Positions 9,571 to 19,712 are shown, counted from the stretch's first letter. The stretch: DNA of 64,000 nucleotides from Lentibacillus sediminis (GCF_002763455.1 NZ_NIXK01000001.1:434001-498000); one strand, 5' to 3'. Notes: generated by a model from the letters alone, not told the origin. A program made the numbers and translations.

Positions 9571-10860
9571 ATGAAAATCATATCAATATATTTATTTTTT
9601 TTAGGATGGACAGCGGCATTCGCATTACCTTATTTTCCTATAACCAGGATTATAGGTATTATAATGTTATTCTCCATTCTGTTTACTTTTAATTACAAGA
9701 AAAAATTAGGTTTAGATAAACGCTTAATAACTCTAATGTATTTATTGTTTTTAAGCTTTATTGTGTCATACATTTTTCAAATAATTCATATAGGGCCCAG
9801 TTTTACCGGGTTTGGTCATACGCTGCTATTTCTTGGTGTAATTATTTTACACTTTGTAGTGGTTTTAGTAGCAATATCATTAACCGGGTACCCCACAAAT
9901 AAAATATATAAGTTTATATCTTGGGGAGTTATATTTGTATCTCTGATAACAATCATTGAATTTATTTCGAGAAACTTTTTAAATATGGAGTTTAATTTAC
10001 TTAGGATTTCAACGGATTATATTGCTACATATTCAATTTCTGGAGAACGTTTTATTAGAGCTAGAGGTACTGTTATTGAATCAGGACACCTTGCACTTTA
10101 TCTGTTAATGTTTGCCCCTTTTGTATATCATTATCATATGAATATAAATGGAAGCAAAATGAAAACCATTATCAGTCTAGTGTCGGTGGTTTTAGCAGTA
10201 TTATTTACATTTAGTGCAGCTGGATTCGCGGAATTATCTGTAGTTATATTGATTATCTTGGGAGTATATATAATAAAATTGCTTAGACAAGGATTTAAAC
10301 TCTCTAAAGTCATTGTAATATATCCATTATTTTTCTCTATAATTAGTTTCGGCATTTATTACTTTGTCTATGGGAATGGCAATTTATCATTTCTTTCGGG
10401 GATATTTGGTAAATTAACGTTCGAAAATTCCACGATTTATGACGGTAACTCAAGGTTGTCTAGGTGGTACAGAGCCTGGGAGTTATTTAAGGAGAGTCCT
10501 GTAGTTGGCCAAGGATCAGGTATAGCATCCATTACCCATGGTACGGGCAGTACAAATCTTTATCTGGATATCCTTGCAGGCAATGGTTTGATAGGTCTTT
10601 TAATATTTTTGTTTATACTAGTTTACCATTTAAATCTAATATTTAAAATGGAAGGCCATGTCAAATATATTTATTTGGTATCCTTTAGTACGATGGCTAT
10701 ACATTATGCAATTATATCCGATTATTGGTATCCATGGATGTGGATGTTGCTTGTTATGATTAATGTACAATACTATAGGCAAGAGAAATTGGAACCTGAT
10801 AAACCCATTAAACAAGAAACTTTAGCATCGGAGAAGCATTTCTATAACGTGAAAATTTGA
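9571..10860 (+). CDS. O-antigen polymerase/ligase family protein (Wzy-like)
   Basis: 429 residues, polytopic, with about eleven hydrophobic segments. The Wzy_C-type region is recognisable: RARGTVIESGHLALYLL in an extracytoplasmic loop, and later WELFKESPVVGQGSG followed by STNLYLDILAGNGLIGLLIF, the usual H/N-x-YL-x2-L-x2-G-x-IG block. It would polymerise repeat units on the outer face using undecaprenyl-PP-linked donors. It follows the flippase by 238 bases of A+T-rich sequence in which I see no gene. The C-terminal 30 residues are polar and cytoplasmic. Confidence 0.88.
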   Translation: MKIISIYLFFLGWTAAFALPYFPITRIIGIIMLFSILFTFNYKKKLGLDKRLITLMYLLFLSFIVSYIFQIIHIGPSFTGFGHTLLFLGVIILHFVVVLVAISLTGYPTNKIYKFISWGVIFVSLITIIEFISRNFLNMEFNLLRISTDYIATYSISGERFIRARGTVIESGHLALYLLMFAPFVYHYHMNINGSKMKTIISLVSVVLAVLFTFSAAGFAELSVVILIILGVYIIKLLRQGFKLSKVIVIYPLFFSIISFGIYYFVYGNGNLSFLSGIFGKLTFENSTIYDGNSRLSRWYRAWELFKESPVVGQGSGIASITHGTGSTNLYLDILAGNGLIGLLIFLFILVYHLNLIFKMEGHVKYIYLVSFSTMAIHYAIISDYWYPWMWMLLVMINVQYYRQEKLEPDKPIKQETLASEKHFYNVKI

Positions 10861-10959
10861 GGGTGGTTAGGAATATTATAGGTTATACAAAAAAGAATCC
10901 CCTGGTAGATAATGAGTCTCATCGAAATCATCTCGAGTACATCAAAGGAGTGAATAACT

Positions 10960-12339
10960 ATGCACAACATAGCAGTAGCAGGCACAGGCTATGTCGGTCT
11001 CGTTGCAGGCGTATGTTTCGCCGAAATGGGCCATCAAGTAACCTGTGTTGATATAGATGAAGAAAAAGTAAATACAATGAAACAAGGCACCTCTCCAATT
11101 TATGAAACAGATTTGGAAGAGTTAATGCAGAAAAATTACGCAGCTGGAAGAATTGATTATACAACAGATTATCAAGCAGCTTACAAAAATGCGGATGCTG
11201 TTTTTATCGGTGTGGGCACTCCGGAACAGCCGGATGGGTCTGCCAATCTGTCCTACATTGCAACCGTGGCAAGGCAGATTGCGGAGTCCATCGAAAATGA
11301 TTGCCTGGTCGTTGTGAAGTCTACCGTACCGGTTGGAACGAATGATAAGGTGGACCAGTTTATGCAAGACTTTTTGGTCAATGATGTAAAGGTAGAAGTC
11401 GCCTCCAATCCGGAGTTTTTGGCCCAAGGATCTGCTGTACATGACACGTTGCATGCAGAAAGAATCATTATTGGAACGGAAAGTGAATGGGCGGAAGATC
11501 TGTTAATGAAGATTTATGAGCCGTTTGGATTGCCAATCGTCTCCGTAAATAGAAGATCCGCGGAAATGATTAAGTATGCCTCCAATGATTTTCTTGCTTT
11601 GAAGATATCCTATATGAATGACATTGCCAACCTCTGTGAACTCGTAGGTGCGGATATTCAGGACGTAGCAAAAGGAATGAGTTTTGACGAACGCATCGGC
11701 AGCAAATTCTTAAATGCCGGAATTGGTTTTGGCGGATCATGTTTCCCGAAAGATACGAAAGCGCTGGATTATATCGCGAGACAAAATGGCTATGACTTGA
11801 AAACTGTAAAAGCAGCCATCGATATTAATAAAGATCAAAAAACCGTGTTATATAAAAAAGCAAGCAAGCGACTCATCACCTTCAGCGGGCTGAAAGTAGC
11901 GGTATTAGGCCTAACATTTAAACCAGGCACGGACGACTTGAGAGAAGCTGCCTCTTTGGAAAATGTTCCATTGTTACTAGAGCAGGGTGCGGATATTTAT
12001 GCTTTTGACCCAGTGGGTGCCAGTAACTTTGCAAAATTCCATCCAGAAGGAAGAAGTGGCAATGGAACGATTACCTATGTTTCCAATATCGAGCATGCAT
12101 TGGATGGGGCTAACGTCTGCTTTGTTTTCACCGAATGGGGAGAAGTAAAAGCAGTAACACCAGATACGTACCAAAAATTAATGAGAACTCCATTAGTGTA
12201 TGATGGAAGAAACATTTATGATGTGGTAGAAATGGAACAGGCAGGAGTGGAATATCACTCGATCGGAAGGAAAGCTGGGACGAGGGAAAGCGCAAAGGAG
12301 TCGAAAAATATTGGAACACAAACCGTTAGATCCCGGTAA
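10960..12339 (+). CDS. ugd: UDP-glucose 6-dehydrogenase
   Basis: 459 residues. It oxidises UDP-glucose to UDP-glucuronate in two NAD-dependent steps. The N-terminal Rossmann motif is IAVAGTGYVGLVAGVCFAEMG, the middle has VVVKSTVPVGT and SNPEFLAQGSAV, and the catalytic cysteine lies in GFGGSCFPKDTKAL near residue 260. The C-terminal Rossmann domain contains LGLTFKPGTDDLREA. The ATG follows AAAGGAG with good spacing. Codon use is visibly less A+T-rich than in the genes upstream, so it may belong to an older layer of the cluster. It overlaps the next gene by 29 bases; the two form an enzyme pair making UDP-galacturonate. The last 25 residues are a polar tail beyond the family core. Confidence 0.95.
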   Translation: MHNIAVAGTGYVGLVAGVCFAEMGHQVTCVDIDEEKVNTMKQGTSPIYETDLEELMQKNYAAGRIDYTTDYQAAYKNADAVFIGVGTPEQPDGSANLSYIATVARQIAESIENDCLVVVKSTVPVGTNDKVDQFMQDFLVNDVKVEVASNPEFLAQGSAVHDTLHAERIIIGTESEWAEDLLMKIYEPFGLPIVSVNRRSAEMIKYASNDFLALKISYMNDIANLCELVGADIQDVAKGMSFDERIGSKFLNAGIGFGGSCFPKDTKALDYIARQNGYDLKTVKAAIDINKDQKTVLYKKASKRLITFSGLKVAVLGLTFKPGTDDLREAASLENVPLLLEQGADIYAFDPVGASNFAKFHPEGRSGNGTITYVSNIEHALDGANVCFVFTEWGEVKAVTPDTYQKLMRTPLVYDGRNIYDVVEMEQAGVEYHSIGRKAGTRESAKESKNIGTQTVRSR

Positions 12340-13336
12340 AGTATACCTGGTTACCGGAGCAGCCGGCTTTATAGGCTATTATTTATCCAAGAAACTGCTT
12401 GACCAAGGCTGCCGCGTTATAGGTATAGACAATATCAATGATTACTATGATGTAAACCTGAAACATACTCGTTTGGACCAGTTAAAACCACATGAGAACT
12501 TCACCTTTATCAAAGGCGATATTTCTGATAAGGAATTGGTGTTAAGCACATTTGAAGAATACAAGCCAAACATCGTGGTAAACCTGGCCGCTCAAGCTGG
12601 CGTTCGATATTCGATTGAAAACCCGGACGTTTACATCCAAAGCAATATCATCGGCTTTTATAACATTCTCGAAGCATGCAGGTTCAACCCAGTGGATCAC
12701 CTGGTATACGCTTCCTCCAGTTCTGTGTACGGAGCCAACAAAAAGGTCCCATTTGAAGAATCCGATTTCGTGGACAATCCCGTCTCCCTCTACGCATCGA
12801 CGAAGAAGTCCAATGAACTGATGACACACACGTACAGCCACCTGTACAATATCCCGGCAACCGGCCTGCGCTTCTTCACCGTCTACGGACCAATGGGAAG
12901 ACCAGACATGGCGTACTTTGGATTTACTGATAAATATTTCGCCGGAGACCCAATTAAGATATTTAATAACGGTGACTTTGAGAACGACCTATATCGAGAT
13001 TTCACCTATATAGACGACATCATTGAAGGAATGGAGCGGCTCATCGGTGTGCCTCCTGAAACTGACGTGCCGCATAAGGTGTTTAACATTGGCAATAACA
13101 GCCCTGAAAAGCTGATGGTATTCATCCATGCCTTGGAGAATGCCCTCAGTGGCGCTTTAGGTAATCAGGTAGAATTCAAGAAGGAGTTCGAACCCATTAA
13201 GCCAGGAGATGTGCCAGCAACCTATGCTTCGACTGATCTTCTGCAGAAAGCTGTAGGATTTAAGCCGGAGACTTCGATTGATGAAGGCTTGCGGAAGTTT
13301 GCTGAGTGGTATGTTGGGTATTATGGAGTGGAGTGA
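12311..13336 (+). CDS. UDP-glucuronate 4-epimerase (NAD-dependent epimerase)
   Basis: 341-residue extended SDR. The NAD-binding motif is VTGAAGFIGYYLSKKLL. The catalytic triad is visible as SSSSVYG near residue 137 and YASTKK near residue 161 (Tyr-x3-Lys). The segment INDYYDVNLKHTRLDQL is characteristic of UDP-glucuronate 4-epimerases rather than UDP-glucose 4-epimerases. It would convert UDP-glucuronate to UDP-galacturonate. The start is TTG at 12311 inside the end of ugd, with AAAGGAG 10 bases ahead. Two decayed pieces of a second copy lie at 20,255-20,400 and 21,388-21,965. An intrinsic terminator follows the stop. Confidence 0.9.
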   Translation: MEHKPLDPGKVYLVTGAAGFIGYYLSKKLLDQGCRVIGIDNINDYYDVNLKHTRLDQLKPHENFTFIKGDISDKELVLSTFEEYKPNIVVNLAAQAGVRYSIENPDVYIQSNIIGFYNILEACRFNPVDHLVYASSSSVYGANKKVPFEESDFVDNPVSLYASTKKSNELMTHTYSHLYNIPATGLRFFTVYGPMGRPDMAYFGFTDKYFAGDPIKIFNNGDFENDLYRDFTYIDDIIEGMERLIGVPPETDVPHKVFNIGNNSPEKLMVFIHALENALSGALGNQVEFKKEFEPIKPGDVPATYASTDLLQKAVGFKPETSIDEGLRKFAEWYVGYYGVE

Positions 13337-13344
13337 AGGGAAGT

Positions 13345-13378
13345 TAAGGGATCGTGAGATCCCTTTATTAATTTCTTT
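13345..13378 (+). terminator. Intrinsic terminator after the epimerase
   Basis: A perfect hairpin AAGGGATC / GATCCCTT with a GTGA loop (13,346-13,365) is followed by a T-rich tract (ttattaatttctttttt). It closes the ugd-epimerase unit. A near-identical hairpin follows the broken second epimerase at 21,970. Confidence 0.85.
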
Positions 13379-13595
13379 TTTAAATGAGTGTGAAGTTCTA
13401 TTAAAATGATTCAAAACTTCACAAGTGAGTAAAATTTAGAATACCAGCTCAAACTACCACGGAGATTTTGTAAGCCGAATAAAATAACCTGTAAAACCTC
13501 TCATTAACCCTGATATTATAGGGTTAAACTTTGAATTTTGCAATTGTAGTGACCAAATTTAACATTTATCAATTTTTTCTTGGTTCATGGAGTGT

Positions 13596-14945
13596 TTATT
13601 GGTTTTTTAACGTTTCTATTTTAGTTAATACCCGGGTTATTAACGGAAAAATAATAAACGATATTAAAAGTAGCAGGAAGGTTAGGCTTGTTACTATTAC
13701 GTTGTCTCCTAAATCTAACAATAATGATATTAATAATAAAATACCAGTACAAAGCATTACACAAATATTAATTCTTGAAAAAATTTCTTTATATGTGTAA
13801 TTTTTTCGTTTCCTTATTAATATCAAACAATTCTTGTAAAAGAAGAAAAAAAGCGGTATTATTAAAATGATTAACACAGTATTTTGTTCTGAGCCAATAT
13901 AATTCGCTAACAGATTAAATGTTTTATTAAGGCTGGTGATTATCAGCTGTTCTACTTTTGGTGAAATAATATCTTTGAAAAACTCAGAGAATAAAGCAAT
14001 ACTAAAAGCACCAATTAATATAATGAAGATCAATTTATTAATACTATCTTTTTGGGCCTTTGAATAACTTTTGTAAGCATCAATTAATTGTAATATTTTA
14101 TCAAACCAATAATTAACTAATTTCTTTACATATGAGTAGGAATAATTTTCGTGTTGATTAATCCAGTTTTTCTTTCGGGTAATAAAACCCCGATCATTTA
14201 AGTAGGAAGTGTATAAATTTCTTGCATTGTCGATTACTTGGGTAAAGTTAAATATTAAACTAACAATAAAAGCAAATAACATCACAATGTTCGTTTCAGC
14301 GTTCTCAGAAATATTGGTTTGCAATCCAAAATCTAAAATCGAAGAGCCAAGTAGAAATACAAAAAGCAATATCCATAATACAAGTTTACGGGTTGCTTTT
14401 TTTACGTTGTTGTCTATAGTACCTTCACTAAATAAAAAGATAACTATAAATAAGTAGGCTACAAAACTATATGTAAACGCAAGTTGGTTATTCGGAAAAA
14501 GTTCTGTAAATATTTTATTTAAGAAAAAGAAGGAGACCATTATTACAACTGAAAACCAAATAACTGTTTTAATAAAATGTGAGCGCAAATTTATTTCCTT
14601 AAAGATAAAATAGAAATCGAGAAAAACACTAGGTAAGTTGAGGTTTTCAGAACTGAAATTTAATGAATATATAATTAAAAACAGGAATAAAGTAAATCCA
14701 TAAATTAACCAAAAAGCTGACCAGTAGAGACCTGCTTCGATATTAGAGTGGCTTTGCAAAATATACATAATAAAACTTAGTAATATGCAAATTAGAATGG
14801 AGACTAAGGCAAAATAAAGAAGGTGTATTAATAAATTGATAGACCTTTTAATAAGTTTATTATTCGAATCGGAAAATTGCTGTAAGGCAGTTTGAAAAAA
14901 GTAAGTAATTGGCGGGAGTGGGCACGGCAATTTTAGGTTTTGCAA
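13596..14945 (-). CDS. Polytopic membrane protein of unknown function
   Basis: 449 residues with about ten hydrophobic segments, in two blocks separated by a charged region around residues 240-300 (YTSYLNDRGFITRKKNWINQHENYSYS). I do not recognise a family. The start is TTG at 14,945 behind AGGAGAT, well spaced. It is the only minus-strand gene in the first 32 kb and is much richer in A+T than the epimerase beside it. It sits between the end of the polysaccharide genes and a decayed aminotransferase, so it probably arrived as accessory DNA. It could be a stand-alone membrane component of the cluster or a phage-resistance membrane protein; nothing decides between these. Confidence 0.7.
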   Translation of the reverse strand: MQNLKLPCPLPPITYFFQTALQQFSDSNNKLIKRSINLLIHLLYFALVSILICILLSFIMYILQSHSNIEAGLYWSAFWLIYGFTLFLFLIIYSLNFSSENLNLPSVFLDFYFIFKEINLRSHFIKTVIWFSVVIMVSFFFLNKIFTELFPNNQLAFTYSFVAYLFIVIFLFSEGTIDNNVKKATRKLVLWILLFVFLLGSSILDFGLQTNISENAETNIVMLFAFIVSLIFNFTQVIDNARNLYTSYLNDRGFITRKKNWINQHENYSYSYVKKLVNYWFDKILQLIDAYKSYSKAQKDSINKLIFIILIGAFSIALFSEFFKDIISPKVEQLIITSLNKTFNLLANYIGSEQNTVLIILIIPLFFFFYKNCLILIRKRKNYTYKEIFSRINICVMLCTGILLLISLLLDLGDNVIVTSLTFLLLLISFIIFPLITRVLTKIETLKNQ

Positions 14946-15119
14946 TTTTTTATCTCCTATCGTTTACATTATAGTACTAAGTATAAATAATGACCCAGAT
15001 TAAATATTTATTTTCTTTACTATAAAGCAAGGATTCAAATAATACAAACGAGCCCCCTCTCAAGCCCCGTATTACATCACTGTGAAAATATGTTGATAGG
15101 CTAAGCAAGAGCTAGCTAC

Positions 15120-15700
15120 TTATAATCCTCTTAAGGAAACTGCGGTCGTAGATTTTGAACTGCTGCAGGAGAGCAGTTATTTTCAGCAATCAATGTGCAC
15201 GCCAGAAGACCAGTTTCTAGGCGACACAGGCGAGAAACCAAGCAATACATTATAAGCATAGTGAGGTTGGCTATAACGTTGCAGTACGGAAGATGGTAGC
15301 TGGAATTGTTGGATGAGCATGTAGAGTAGCGCCGTATCATATTAAGACGGTATGAAAAGGCTCTTTGGCATATTGATGGAAATTAATTTCAGTCGGAATT
15401 GAAAAACAAAAAATACAATCGCTAGCTGAATGCATAACGATTGATCAAGCAGCAACGGGAGTTTCTCGACAAGAAATCATTGAGCGTCTTGAACAAGAAA
15501 ATATCGGGGCGCGCCCTGTTTGGAAGCCTATGCATCTTTAGCCACCCTTTGAAGGTGTAACCTATTATTCCCATGAAAAAGGGAGTAGTGTTTCCGATTA
15601 CTTGTTTGAACATGGATTATGCTTGCCAAGCGGTTCTAATATGAAGTGGAGGATCAGGAGAGGATCATCCAATTTATGTAGGAATTGCTTAATATATAAA
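15120..15700 (+). pseudogene. Decayed DegT/DnrJ/EryC1 (EpsN-type) aminotransferase, C-terminal half
   Basis: Translating in shifting frames recovers the C-terminal half of a PLP-dependent sugar aminotransferase. Around 15,200-15,260 the DNA matches the FLATQARE...GYN block of the family. From 15,395 a frame reads ERLEQENIGARPVWKPMHL, meets an in-frame TAG at about 15,539, then resumes with PPFEGVTYYSHEKG and DYLFEHGLCLPSGSNM. A frameshift near 15,642 leads to VEDQERIIQFM and a stop. WKPMHLQP and GLCLPSGSN are hallmarks of EpsN/PglE-type enzymes. No N-terminal half with the PLP lysine was found nearby. It is a relic of an earlier form of the polysaccharide cluster. Confidence 0.8.
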
Positions 15701-15774
15701 ATAGGGTAGTAGTTTATAGATAAAAGAATCAGGTTACAATAAACCAATACCTAAAAACGGAAAGCTGTGAGCTG

Positions 15775-16176
15775 ATGAAGTATTTTCTGCTTACATTATG
15801 GGCGGTGTTTATATTTATCTCCACCTGTACAGAAAATGTATTTGCATTCTTTAGAGATTGGAAGATTTCTTTTGATTTCAATCCAAACCCAACTTGGGAT
15901 ACGTTCCTGCAGCTCTATCCATTAGCACAAGCAAGCATGCTGGAACTCATCGGGCATTTTATTATGTTCCTGATCCTCACCTTCTTGTTAATGGGAGTTT
16001 TCCATGAGATTGGGCATGTGTTCATCCTTGCTGTTACTTATGCATTCCTGACAGAGGTGCTGCAAGTTTACTTCGGCAGGGGCGGAGATTTGTATGATAT
16101 TGCTGCTAATGTGTTGGGGATTGGGGTTGGCTTGGTGGTTGGGAGTTATTTGCAGAAAGTGTATGTTACGAGTTGA
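15775..16176 (+). CDS. VanZ-family membrane protein
   Basis: 133 residues. Four hydrophobic segments are visible: residues 3-17, 50-75 (LELIGHFIMFLILTFLLMGVF), 80-95 and 107-127. The family marks are the histidine in LIGHFIMF and TEVLQVYFGRGGDLYDIAANVLGIGVG, where E, Q and D line a membrane pocket in VanZ-like proteins. Function is unknown for most members; some confer low-level teicoplanin resistance. A broken second copy lies at 19,847-20,240, on the other side of the Gabija genes. An intrinsic terminator follows directly. Confidence 0.88.
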   Translation: MKYFLLTLWAVFIFISTCTENVFAFFRDWKISFDFNPNPTWDTFLQLYPLAQASMLELIGHFIMFLILTFLLMGVFHEIGHVFILAVTYAFLTEVLQVYFGRGGDLYDIAANVLGIGVGLVVGSYLQKVYVTS

Positions 16177-16178
16177 GA

Positions 16179-16216
16179 CAGGAAATCCTCACGTGCTGGG
16201 GATTTCCTGAGTTTTT
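16179..16216 (+). terminator. Intrinsic terminator after VanZ
   Basis: Perfect 10-base stem CAGGAAATCC / GGATTTCCTG (16,179-16,188 and 16,200-16,209) followed by AGTTTTT. It ends VanZ transcription and separates it from the Gabija genes. Confidence 0.85.
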
Positions 16217-16452
16217 CTGCCAACGTTAAAATTTTTGGAGATTCTTGCAGGATTTTAAAGTACATTGTCGAATATATCTCTGAAAGGAAAAATGTCTTTA
16301 TTAAGTCTGACATAAAAATAGGAATCGCGATGTCTATGGTGTTTGTAGGATGTGCACTTTATGCAAGCGATGCAATCGCAAAGCAATATCTTATGAGGAA
16401 GTTTTTGTCATGAAAAATCTTGCTTGTAAACTATTATTTTTGGGGGATTATA

Positions 16453-18180
16453 ATGATTTTTGAACATTTAACCATTCAAAACTTCAGAAACTTTGAAGAA
16501 GCATCTATAGACTTGACTAACCGTAATATTGTGTTTGGCTTGAATGATATAGGCAAAAGCAACTTTTTAAGTGCAATTCGTTTTTTATTAGATAGAAACT
16601 ATAGAAGAAATGGTTTTATGGATTCAGACTTTTACGATAAGGACACGGGGAAAGAAATAGCCATTACACTTAGAATTAATATTGCTGAAGAAGAAAATGA
16701 TGACAACAAGAAAATTTATACTATGATGGGTGGATCAATACCTTCAGATGTGAAAGAAGTTTATATTCAACTTAAATCAACATATGATGACGAGACTCTT
16801 TTAGGTGAACCCAATCTTTATTGGGGTGCTGACTTAGAAGAACTAGAAGAAGTTCCAAGTAGCCAAACTTTTTATGATCTTGATAAATTTTTTAATGTGG
16901 TTTACATTGATTCTTCGATTCAGTTGGAAAATACATTTAAGCGATATTCGAAAGAAATACTTAAGGACGAATCAAGTTTAAGTGACGTAGAAAGAACTAA
17001 ACTTGGTAATAATATTAACAGGTTAAATAAGAATGTAAGCCAGCTTTCAGCAATTAAATCTTTTAAAAAAGAATTAGTTAAGGAATACAAGAAATTTAAA
17101 GACGAAAGAAATTTCAATGTTTCTATCCAATCTGAGATTGAATTAAGTAATATTCATGATAAACTAAGGCCATATATACAAGATGAAAGACATGAAAATT
17201 ATCCAACTTCTGGGGATGGAAGAAAGAAGATTCTTGCTTACACGCTTTTTACGTTAGAAAATCGAAGGCTAGAAGATAGAAAAATAAATATTTTTTTAAT
17301 TGAAGAGTTAGAGAATCATTTACATAGATCTATGCAAATATCCTTATCTTATCAAATTTTTTCTGATAAGTTATTTAAGTATTTATTTATGACCACTCAT
17401 TCGTCTTTAATCGTTAGTCAAATGGATAATGCAAATTTAATTAAACTATTTAAAGAAAATACTCAGATTATAGGAAGATCGTACGTTTACAAAGTTCCAG
17501 AAAAATATAAAACGTTAAAACAAAAGTTGAACCAAAACTTGGCTGAAGCAATCTATGCAGATGTGGTCCTACTTGTTGAAGGTCCATCTGAAAAAACATT
17601 ATTTGAACGAATTTTAAATGAAAAGTGTGAGCGATATGAGAGTTTTGGAGGTTATATACTGGAAGTAGATGGAATTAATTTTAGCGAATATTATAAGGTC
17701 TTGACAGAACTTGGTATTAAGGTAATAGTGAAAACAGATAATGATTTAAAAAAAGTTAATAGCAGACCTAAGTGTAACCTCATTGGAGTAAATAGATGTC
17801 AGAGGCTTATTGAGAGAAAAGAGTTTCCAAGTAAAGATATTGACACTAATAGATTTGAAAATGATTCTAATTATAAGATTGAACAAAAAAGATTTATATA
17901 TAGCAAATTAAATGGCACTATTAAAAGATTAGAAAGAAATCATATTTACCTATCTGAAGTTGATTTAGAGAATGATTTATATGAAGTGATTCCAAGGGCG
18001 ATGGATAGACTCGCGAGAAGGAATAATAGTTCTAAAAATGGTGTGGACTTCTTACAAAACGCTAAACTTATTAACATGATTGATTTGTGCACGGACCTAA
18101 GTAAACATACAATAACAAAGGTTTATAACAATGAAAGATTTAAATGTTTAAAGGTGTTGGTTGAATTATGTTGCCGTTAG
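16453..18180 (+). CDS. gajA: Gabija anti-phage protein GajA (OLD-family ATPase/TOPRIM nuclease)
   Basis: 575 residues. GajA is a DNA-nicking endonuclease that assembles with GajB into a large complex and is held off by cellular nucleotides. The N-terminal ABC-type ATPase has Walker A in FGLNDIGKSNFL (residues 28-39), the conserved YPTSGDGRKKILAY, and Walker B in FLIEELENHLHRSMQ near 280. The TOPRIM nuclease has LLVEGPSEKTLFERIL near 372 (catalytic Glu) and VIVKTDNDL near 427 (Asp pair). Residue order and length match the described 578-residue GajA. The ATG at 16,453 follows GGGGGA; an in-frame TTG at 16,420 lacks a site. It overlaps gajB by 13 bases, so the pair is translationally coupled. 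Confidence 0.92.
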   Translation: MIFEHLTIQNFRNFEEASIDLTNRNIVFGLNDIGKSNFLSAIRFLLDRNYRRNGFMDSDFYDKDTGKEIAITLRINIAEEENDDNKKIYTMMGGSIPSDVKEVYIQLKSTYDDETLLGEPNLYWGADLEELEEVPSSQTFYDLDKFFNVVYIDSSIQLENTFKRYSKEILKDESSLSDVERTKLGNNINRLNKNVSQLSAIKSFKKELVKEYKKFKDERNFNVSIQSEIELSNIHDKLRPYIQDERHENYPTSGDGRKKILAYTLFTLENRRLEDRKINIFLIEELENHLHRSMQISLSYQIFSDKLFKYLFMTTHSSLIVSQMDNANLIKLFKENTQIIGRSYVYKVPEKYKTLKQKLNQNLAEAIYADVVLLVEGPSEKTLFERILNEKCERYESFGGYILEVDGINFSEYYKVLTELGIKVIVKTDNDLKKVNSRPKCNLIGVNRCQRLIERKEFPSKDIDTNRFENDSNYKIEQKRFIYSKLNGTIKRLERNHIYLSEVDLENDLYEVIPRAMDRLARRNNSSKNGVDFLQNAKLINMIDLCTDLSKHTITKVYNNERFKCLKVLVELCCR

Positions 18181-19712
18181 ATCAGGGTATCAGAAATGAA
18201 ATCCTTACTGCCCAAGGAAATATTGTGATAAGTGCAAGCGCAGGCACAGGAAAAACACACACTACAATAGAACGTATTATCAAAGATTCGGAGGAAAATA
18301 AAGGTTACCAAACCTTTGCAGCTATCACTTTTACCCGGAAAGCCTCAAAAGAAATTATAAAAAGACTTGGACCAAAAAAGGGAGAAGGTTTTGTTGGAAC
18401 GAATGACAATTTTATTTGGTTAGAGATTATTCAACCGTTTATGTATGATGTCTTTGGTAAGGATTTTAAGAAAGAAATAAAACCAGACTTTAGCGACGAA
18501 AATCAAATTAATACTTTTCAACAAGGGATTGAAAAGGTTAGAAATACAAGCTTAATGTGCAAATATAGTAATGTGAGAGAGAACTTTGCATTTCAGTTGG
18601 CGCTTAAAATAATAAAGAAGTCACATTCCTGCAGGAGATATTTAAAATCTAAATATTATCGATTATATGTTGATGAGTATCAAGATAGTGATGTTGACAT
18701 GCATAATTTTTTTATGTATTTAAGTGACGAACTTAAAATCCCTCTATTCATCGTTGGTGATTCTAAGCAATCCATATATAGATGGCGAGGAGCATATAGT
18801 GATGGATTTAAAGAGTTGATGGAAAAAGAGGTTTTCAATGATTTTGAGCTATATCATAACTTTAGATCAAACAGAGTTATCCAAAATTATTCGAATATAT
18901 TTATGGAAGAAGTAAGAAAACATTATCACTATACTGAGTTTAATAATGAGGTGATTCTATATAAATATAATAATGAACATGAAGCAGCTGAATATATTAA
19001 TAGTTGGCTTGATGTTAATAAGAAATGCGCCTTTTTAAACTTTAGTAATGCCAATGCAGAAAGGTGGAGTCAACATTTAAATAATGTGGGGATCCCATTT
19101 GTTTTTATACCTGGCTCACCTTTAGATCGTACTAATCTTGAAAGTGAACATATATGGATAGTAAGATCTATAGCTCATTATTTACTACAACATAGATATA
19201 GCGAGTATGATTTTATGGATGAAATTCCAATGCCTGAGGCTTACAGGATTTCTGAAATTAGAAAAAGACTAGTTAATATAATGAATGCAAAAAACGCATT
19301 AGAACAATTCCGAAATGATTGTTTAAACCTATACTCATATCTTGGTTATAACAATACTGTTGAAAAAATTATTAATGAAATTGAAAGATTATACGACGTA
19401 GTAAATGATAAAAGATACACTCCTACCTACAACCAAGACTCATATGAATTAACATCAGGTACTATTCATTCGTCAAAAGGACTTGAATTCGAACAAGTGA
19501 TTATAAATGCTGGAGATTATAATTTTTCTTCTGGGGATGGAATCAACTTTCTGCATTATGTTGCGATTTCAAGGCCAGAGGAAAGGTTATTAATAATTGC
19601 TCAAAATTTTAATATAGAAAGATATAAAGGTTATATAGATGATGCAATTTTAAAGACACAAGGTCTAGGAAAAAATATTGCTATTGATGATGTTATAAAA
19701 ATTATTGAGTAG
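18168..19712 (+). CDS. gajB: Gabija anti-phage protein GajB (UvrD-like helicase)
   Basis: 514-residue superfamily-1A helicase. Motif I is VISASAGTGKTHTT near residue 20, motif II YVDEYQDSDVDMHNF near 165, motif III IVGDSKQSIYRWRGA near 195, motif V SGTIHSSKGLEFEQVII near 435, and motif VI YVAISRPEERL near 465. It is short compared with UvrD/PcrA (about 720 residues), as expected for GajB. GajB senses DNA ends or single-stranded DNA and activates GajA. The ATG lies inside the end of gajA. After the stop a G-rich/C-rich imperfect hairpin around 19,801-19,839 may terminate transcription; then the broken VanZ copy begins. Confidence 0.92.
   Translation: MLPLDQGIRNEILTAQGNIVISASAGTGKTHTTIERIIKDSEENKGYQTFAAITFTRKASKEIIKRLGPKKGEGFVGTNDNFIWLEIIQPFMYDVFGKDFKKEIKPDFSDENQINTFQQGIEKVRNTSLMCKYSNVRENFAFQLALKIIKKSHSCRRYLKSKYYRLYVDEYQDSDVDMHNFFMYLSDELKIPLFIVGDSKQSIYRWRGAYSDGFKELMEKEVFNDFELYHNFRSNRVIQNYSNIFMEEVRKHYHYTEFNNEVILYKYNNEHEAAEYINSWLDVNKKCAFLNFSNANAERWSQHLNNVGIPFVFIPGSPLDRTNLESEHIWIVRSIAHYLLQHRYSEYDFMDEIPMPEAYRISEIRKRLVNIMNAKNALEQFRNDCLNLYSYLGYNNTVEKIINEIERLYDVVNDKRYTPTYNQDSYELTSGTIHSSKGLEFEQVIINAGDYNFSSGDGINFLHYVAISRPEERLLIIAQNFNIERYKGYIDDAILKTQGLGKNIAIDDVIKIIE

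Noticed and set aside
10857-11051. Short + strand frame between the polymerase and ugd genes
   Set aside because: It overlaps the ugd start in another frame, has no family likeness and ends inside ugd.
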